DNA from: Halobacteriales archaeon
GTDB lineage: Archaea; Thermoplasmatota; E2; JACPAO01; JAHFTW01
NCBI GenBank assembly: GCA_020201445.1
Contig: JAIVGU010000028.1
Location: 1 to 7,074 of the forward strand
DNA length: 7,074 nucleotides
Direction of reading: 5' to 3'
Below, piece after piece: positions 3,865 through 7,074 of this stretch. Position 1 is the first letter of the stretch, and each line of letters starts with the position of its first letter. The translations under genes and the position numbers were made by a program. The notes under the pieces are model-generated. The model ran no database searches. It saw only the letters and a list, made by a program, of their open reading frames with translations, and had not been told where the DNA came from.

Positions 3865-6361
3865 ACGCCTGGCGGCGGCGGGCCACCAGCAGGGCGGCGC
3901 CGAGGGCGGCCAGCACCGCGACGGCCTCCAGGCCGGGGGTGCCCTTGCCGCCGCCGGTCGTGGAGGTGTCCGCAGGGGCCGCGGGCCCGCTGGGCGCCTC
4001 GTTGCTGCTCTGCACGATCTTGCCGTCGCCCTGGATGACGATGGGCGGCGCCTGGAAGGTCTCCTCCCAGCCCAGCATGTTGCGCAGGATCTGGTTGCCC
4101 GAGTAGGTCGAGGCGTAGTCGTCCAGCCCGTAGGGGTGGTAGAACTCCTCCGTCGGGTCGGGCAGCAGGGCGCCGATGAACCGGATGGCGCCCTTGCCGA
4201 GCTTGAGCTGGCCGAGCGTGACCTTGCTGGTCTCCGGGCCGCCCGCCTGGCCCTGCACGCCGTAGCCCGCCACGTCGCCGCCGACGGCCTGGAGCTTGGC
4301 GGCGTCGACGTACCAGGTGGGCGCGGAGTTGCTCTGGATGCTGAAGCCCAGCGGCACCGGCTCGTAGGTCTGGCGGGCCACGCCGCGCACGCCCTTGGTC
4401 AGCTCGTGGCTGCGGTCCATGTTGATGGCGCCCGCGTACTGCAGGTTGCGGTCGACCGCCTTGTCGGTGATGCCGGCAAGGTCGAGGAAGCGCATGCCCT
4501 CGTCGGTGAGGACGAGGTTGCCGCCGCCCTCCACGTACGCCTTGGCGGCCGCGAGCTTGGCTTGGTCCGCCTCGATCTCCTTGATGGCGGAGCCGGGGAT
4601 GACGAGGCTGGTGGCCTGGCCGAGGCGCTCCGCCGTGAGGCCGTTGGCGTCGACGAGCTGCATCTGGCCCGGCCTGTCGCCGTCGCGCAGGAAGGGCTGC
4701 AGGTCGGTCCAGTACTTGGCGGGGCTCGCCGAGAAGGGGCGGGCGGGGCTGTACTGCCACGGGTCGTCGAACGGGTTCTTGTCCGCCCAGCCGCCGGGGG
4801 TCGCGTGCGGCACGCCGTCCTTGGTGTCGTCGAGGTTGGTGGCGACGTAGCTGGTCTTGAGGACCACCGTGCGGGTGCCGTGCGTCTCGACGGAGACCTG
4901 CACGTCCTGCGCCGCCGCGTCCATGAAGGACTTCACGATGTGGCGGACAATCTCGACGTGGAAGCCATTGAACTGGTTGCCGTGCTCGTACTGGCTGTCG
5001 GTCTCGAGGTGGTTGTACGCCATCTCGATGTCGTAGCCAGGGGCGTTGAGGCCCGAGTTCTGGGCGAAGAAGTCGCCCGAGAAGCCGGAGTCGGTGTAGC
5101 CGATGGAGTCCCACACCGTGCCCCAGTCGGCGACCAGGTGCGAGCCCGCCGCGGTGGTGGGCGACTGGCCGTTGGCGCACACGCCGCCGAAGGAGCACAC
5201 CGGGCTCTGGTTGAGGACCGGGCCGGCGGGGCTGTCGGCCACGGCCTCCCCGACGGGGGCGCCCACGGCCTCCGCGGTGCCCAGCGCGGTCGTCCAGGTG
5301 GCGAAGAAGGGGTCGGTGTTGAGGCGCTGCTTCAGCGTCTCGGCGAGCGCGGTCGAGCGCAGCATCTCCTGCGGCGTGAACGAGCCGGCCGCCATCATCA
5401 CGGGCGCCAGGATGTAGTTGCTCGACATGCCGTGGATGTCGATGGCGTAGTTGAAGCGGAAGTTGCCCTTGAGCCACGGCAGGTAGCCCTGCGGCTCGGG
5501 CTCGTTGACCGGCAGGCGGCCGGCGCTGGCGCTGATGAGGGCCCAGCCGATGGTGGGGGTCTGGCGGTTGAGGTCGGTGCCGTTGCCGTTGGTGCGGCAC
5601 ATCAGTTGGCCGTTGCCGCCGCAGCGCCCGGGGCTGCCGGCCGGGGTCGGGGGGCCGCTGGCCGGGCCCTGGTCGGTGTAGGGCAGCTCGTCGTGCGCCC
5701 AGCCGTCGGAGTTGGGGAACAGGAACACCAGGTTGGTGAAGTCGAGGTAGTCACGGTAGGTCTCGACCGGGCCGCCGGTGGGCTTCTGCAGCGCGGCCTT
5801 GAGGCCGGCGCCGTTCTGCACCTTCTGGGTGGCGATGCCCATGCCCGACACCAGGTCCTCGATGACGCGCAGGCCGCCCTCGCGGCCGCCCTTCTCCACG
5901 CCGTGGATGGAGAGCATGAAGAGGAGCTGCTGGCGGTCCTGGATGGGGATGGGCGACTTGTGGTTCGTCACCTGCACCACCATGACGGGGAAGTGGTCGC
6001 GCTGCTGCGTGGCGGCGTTCCACAGGCCGTAGGACTGCGCGACGTCGGTGACGTTCACCCAGTCGGGGTAGGTCTGCGCGAGGTAGAGCAGCCCCGCGCG
6101 CGCCTCGAAGTAGGAGACGTAGTCGGTGGCGGGGAGCTGGCCGGAGCCGACGGGGACGCTCTGCGCGTTCGCCTCGGGGAAGACGCGGCCCGCGACCATC
6201 TTGCACTGCGCCGGCGAGAGGGCGGGCGCGGGGGCCGTGGCGGGGGAGACCGGGCTTGCCGTCCCCGCGCAGTACGGGACCAGCGGGTTGGCGGAGGCGG
6301 TGGGAAGGAGCGCCGCCAACAGGAGGGACGACAGCAGCAGCGGCACGAGGCGGGCGCGCAT
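3863..6361 (-). CDS. Secreted M14 zinc carboxypeptidase with GATase-like domain and PGF-CTERM-like anchor
   Basis: Predicted 832-residue surface metallopeptidase; the M14 family cleaves residues from peptide C-termini using one zinc ion. A signal peptide (1-24, ending TASA) is followed by the catalytic domain (about 75-480). Zinc ligands: H153 and E156 in SIHGVEKGGREGG, and H310 in IDIHGM. Substrate-binding motifs: FPNSDGW (216-221) and GTDLNR (261-266). E446 in GYDIEMAYN is the likely general base. Three close cysteine pairs (C31/C53, C247/C255, C389/C395) fit disulfides outside the cell. Residues about 580-770 (LVIPG, then AKAYVEGGGNLVLTDEG, then GKGAIRFIGALLPDPTEEF) look like a glutamine-amidotransferase-like fold without an evident catalytic cysteine. 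A Thr/Gly/Ser linker (796-807) leads to TPGLEAV, a hydrophobic helix and ARRRQA: the three-part PGF-CTERM signal processed by archaeosortase, here with Leu instead of Phe. ATG at 6361 was chosen over upstream in-frame starts because it begins the signal peptide and follows a GGTGA motif and a TATA-like element. First gene of a two-gene operon. Confidence 0.92.
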   Translation of the reverse strand: MRARLVPLLLSSLLLAALLPTASANPLVPYCAGTASPVSPATAPAPALSPAQCKMVAGRVFPEANAQSVPVGSGQLPATDYVSYFEARAGLLYLAQTYPDWVNVTDVAQSYGLWNAATQQRDHFPVMVVQVTNHKSPIPIQDRQQLLFMLSIHGVEKGGREGGLRVIEDLVSGMGIATQKVQNGAGLKAALQKPTGGPVETYRDYLDFTNLVFLFPNSDGWAHDELPYTDQGPASGPPTPAGSPGRCGGNGQLMCRTNGNGTDLNRQTPTIGWALISASAGRLPVNEPEPQGYLPWLKGNFRFNYAIDIHGMSSNYILAPVMMAAGSFTPQEMLRSTALAETLKQRLNTDPFFATWTTALGTAEAVGAPVGEAVADSPAGPVLNQSPVCSFGGVCANGQSPTTAAGSHLVADWGTVWDSIGYTDSGFSGDFFAQNSGLNAPGYDIEMAYNHLETDSQYEHGNQFNGFHVEIVRHIVKSFMDAAAQDVQVSVETHGTRTVVLKTSYVATNLDDTKDGVPHATPGGWADKNPFDDPWQYSPARPFSASPAKYWTDLQPFLRDGDRPGQMQLVDANGLTAERLGQATSLVIPGSAIKEIEADQAKLAAAKAYVEGGGNLVLTDEGMRFLDLAGITDKAVDRNLQYAGAINMDRSHELTKGVRGVARQTYEPVPLGFSIQSNSAPTWYVDAAKLQAVGGDVAGYGVQGQAGGPETSKVTLGQLKLGKGAIRFIGALLPDPTEEFYHPYGLDDYASTYSGNQILRNMLGWEETFQAPPIVIQGDGKIVQSSNEAPSGPAAPADTSTTGGGKGTPGLEAVAVLAALGAALLVARRRQA

Positions 6362-6365
6362 CGGG

Positions 6366-6370
6366 TCACC
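6366..6370 (-). promoter_or_regulatory. GGTGA Shine-Dalgarno-like motif before the M14 peptidase
   Basis: GGTGA is complementary to the 3' end typical of archaeal 16S rRNA and lies 4 bases before the ATG at 6361. It supports this start over upstream in-frame ones. The TATA spacing (next entry) would instead predict a leaderless message, so the two signals partly conflict. Confidence 0.4.
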
Positions 6371-6383
6371 ACGCCAGGGACTC

Positions 6384-6400
6384 CTTTTAGGGTTTCTTGC
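6384..6400 (-). promoter_or_regulatory. Likely archaeal promoter (BRE/TATA) of the peptidase operon
   Basis: On the minus strand GCAAGAAACC (6391-6400) is a purine-rich BRE-like stretch followed directly by CTAAAAG (6384-6390), a TATA-like element. Its centre lies 26 bp before the A of the ATG, the classical distance to the start of transcription. This is the best promoter candidate in the window. Confidence 0.5.
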
Positions 6401-6453
6401 AGCCGGCTCGCCCCCCGGGTTGCCTTGGGATAGGCCGGAGAATGCGCCAAAGC

Positions 6454-6462
6454 GGTTTTTCC
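6454..6462 (+). promoter_or_regulatory. Possible TATA element of the six-cysteine protein gene
   Basis: GTTTTTCCC is the only AT-rich patch near the gene, centred about 37 bp before the ATG at 6495; a start 26 bp downstream would give a leader of about 11 nt. The 133-bp divergent gap (6362-6494) thus appears to hold back-to-back promoters. Weak evidence. Confidence 0.25.
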
Positions 6463-6494
6463 CGCCCCCACCCCTGCGACCTTTGGCTGAAACC

Positions 6495-6851
6495 ATGCAC
6501 GCCCCCGCCATTGCCCTCGTCACGCTCGCCGCCGCCCTCGCCGCGCTCCCCGCCGCGGCCGCCGAAACGTGCACCACCCAACTGGTCGTCGCCCAACAGC
6601 CCCTCTACTCCGAGTGCAGCAACGACCACACCTACCCCACGCCGCCCAACGGCAGCGCAACCTGCGTCGACCACCACCGCACTGTGCTTGACGGCGAGGT
6701 CACCACGTACGACAACTGCGAGACCAAGCAGACCGACGTAGACGTCTATTACGGCAGCGTCGTGGTGAGCGGCAGCGACGACCACCACAGCACCTGCCTC
6801 GCCGCGGCGGGCACCACGCTGTACTGCCTCCACATCCTCCCCGGCAACTGA
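6495..6851 (+). CDS. Small secreted six-cysteine protein with repeated Asp-His motifs
   Basis: Predicted 118-residue exported protein that I cannot assign to a family. The signal peptide (1-23, ending AAA) is strongly hydrophobic; there is no lipobox. The mature chain of 95 residues has six cysteines (C26, C41, C57, C75, C101, C111), an even number consistent with three disulfides. Three of them sit beside Asp-His clusters: C41-S-N-D-H, C57-V-D-H-H and D-D-H-H-S-T-C101, with C111-L-H near the C-terminus. Metal binding is possible but only inferred. The middle (DVDVYYGSVVVSGS) suggests beta strands. I chose ATG at 6495 because it puts the signal peptide first; the frame is open upstream but runs antisense into the peptidase gene. 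It is divergently transcribed from the M14 peptidase and converges with the partial gene at the right edge. Third positions are G/C as in other genes here, and the signal peptide supports a real gene. Confidence 0.75.
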   Translation: MHAPAIALVTLAAALAALPAAAAETCTTQLVVAQQPLYSECSNDHTYPTPPNGSATCVDHHRTVLDGEVTTYDNCETKQTDVDVYYGSVVVSGSDDHHSTCLAAAGTTLYCLHILPGN

Positions 6852-6863
6852 GCCAGGGTCGAG

Positions 6864-6875
6864 TCTTTTCCCTCT
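6864..6875 (+). terminator. Pyrimidine-rich tract after the six-cysteine gene
   Basis: TCTTTTCCCTCT begins 12 bp after the stop on the plus strand. Archaeal terminators are T-rich tracts, and this is the most T-rich stretch in the short convergent gap. It overlaps the stop codon of the opposite gene. Tentative. Confidence 0.25.
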
Positions 6876-7074
6876 ACCAGAAGTCAGCCGCGGTGCCCTC
6901 GACGGACTCCAGCGGGTCGACGTACTTCTCCTTCTTCGCCTCGAAGCCGGCGGCCTTGGCCTCCGCCACAATCTGGTCGGCGCCCGCCTCGTTGGACTCC
7001 GGCACCTCGAAGATGGCCTCGGCGCCGCCGTGGCTGTAGAGCTTCTTGAAGCGGTCGCGGTCGTTCTTGAACGG
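6874..7074 (-). CDS. C-terminal 66 residues of an unrecognised protein, 5' part beyond the window
   Basis: An open frame enters from the right edge and stops at TAG (6874-6876). The visible part reads PFKNDRDRFKKLYSHGG and goes on with AEAIFEVPESNEAGADQIV, then a Lys/Glu-rich helix-like segment (AEAKAAGFEAKKEKYVDP) and the end ESVEGTADFW. It is soluble-looking, highly charged and has no signal or membrane segment in this part. The alternation of a strand (AEAIFEV), a helix (GADQIVAEAKAAG) and a strand suggests a small alpha/beta domain. I do not recognise the family. Codon use matches the neighbours and stop codons are absent, so a real gene end is likely. It converges with the six-cysteine gene, whose stop is 22 bp away. 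Confidence 0.75.
   Translation of the reverse strand, partial: PFKNDRDRFKKLYSHGGAEAIFEVPESNEAGADQIVAEAKAAGFEAKKEKYVDPLESVEGTAADFW

Noticed and set aside
2323..4038. Plus-strand open frame of 571 codons antisense to pcn and the CPD-domain lipoprotein
   Set aside because: No domain or signal seen. An ATG at 2926 with an AT-rich patch about 24 bp upstream briefly looked like a leaderless gene, but its product is the same Arg/Gly-rich shadow.
3447..6433. Long open frames on both strands overlapping the M14 peptidase (3447-5600 minus, 3782-6433 plus)
   Set aside because: Arg/Pro- or Gly/Val/Leu-rich shadows; the M14 frame holds all zinc and substrate motifs, a signal peptide and a sorting tail.
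6362..6577. N-terminal extension of the M14 peptidase to an upstream start
   Set aside because: It would overlap the divergent six-cysteine gene and its promoter, and would move the signal peptide to residue 73.
1..7074. tRNA or rRNA genes, CRISPR arrays, transposases, defence systems
   Set aside because: Nothing with the required structure, repeats or protein motifs was found on reading both strands.

Overview
The window is very GC-rich (runs of C/G, third codon positions almost all G or C) and archaeal. Two genes carry archaeal replication proteins: the large subunit of the eukaryote-type primase (PriL, with its four iron-sulfur cysteines) and the sliding clamp PCNA. A secreted protease ends in a PGF-CTERM-like sorting tail, and three proteins are predicted lipoproteins. 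This combination points to a euryarchaeote. A high-GC member of the Thermoplasmatota is my best guess, but that is inference and rests on no phylogeny.

Layout, left to right. Positions 1-1043 (minus): priL, cut at its 3' end by the window edge. Positions 1086-1478 and 1532-1912 (minus): two small lipoproteins that are diverged tandem paralogues. Positions 1913-2087: an intergenic stretch with a decayed copy of the last 13 codons plus stop of a PCNA gene and two perfect hairpins. Positions 2088-2825 (minus): complete pcn. Positions 2826-3015: intergenic, with a possible pcn promoter. Positions 3016-3855 and 3863-6361 (minus): a two-gene operon of an M14 zinc carboxypeptidase (transcribed first) and a lipoprotein with a carboxypeptidase-regulatory-like beta-sandwich domain. 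Position 6495-6851 (plus): a small secreted six-cysteine protein, divergent from the peptidase. Positions 6874-7074 (minus): the C-terminus of an unrecognised gene, cut by the right edge. No gene-free stretch exceeds 300 bases.

Two themes run through the window. One is DNA replication: priL and pcn, on the same strand, would load and prime the replication machinery. The other is the cell surface: a membrane-anchored carboxypeptidase, three lipoproteins and a disulfide-rich secreted protein. The surface genes sit between and next to the replication genes. The PCNA 3'-end remnant beside the lipoprotein pair suggests that the pcn-priL interval was rearranged. No tRNA, rRNA, CRISPR array or insertion sequence was seen.
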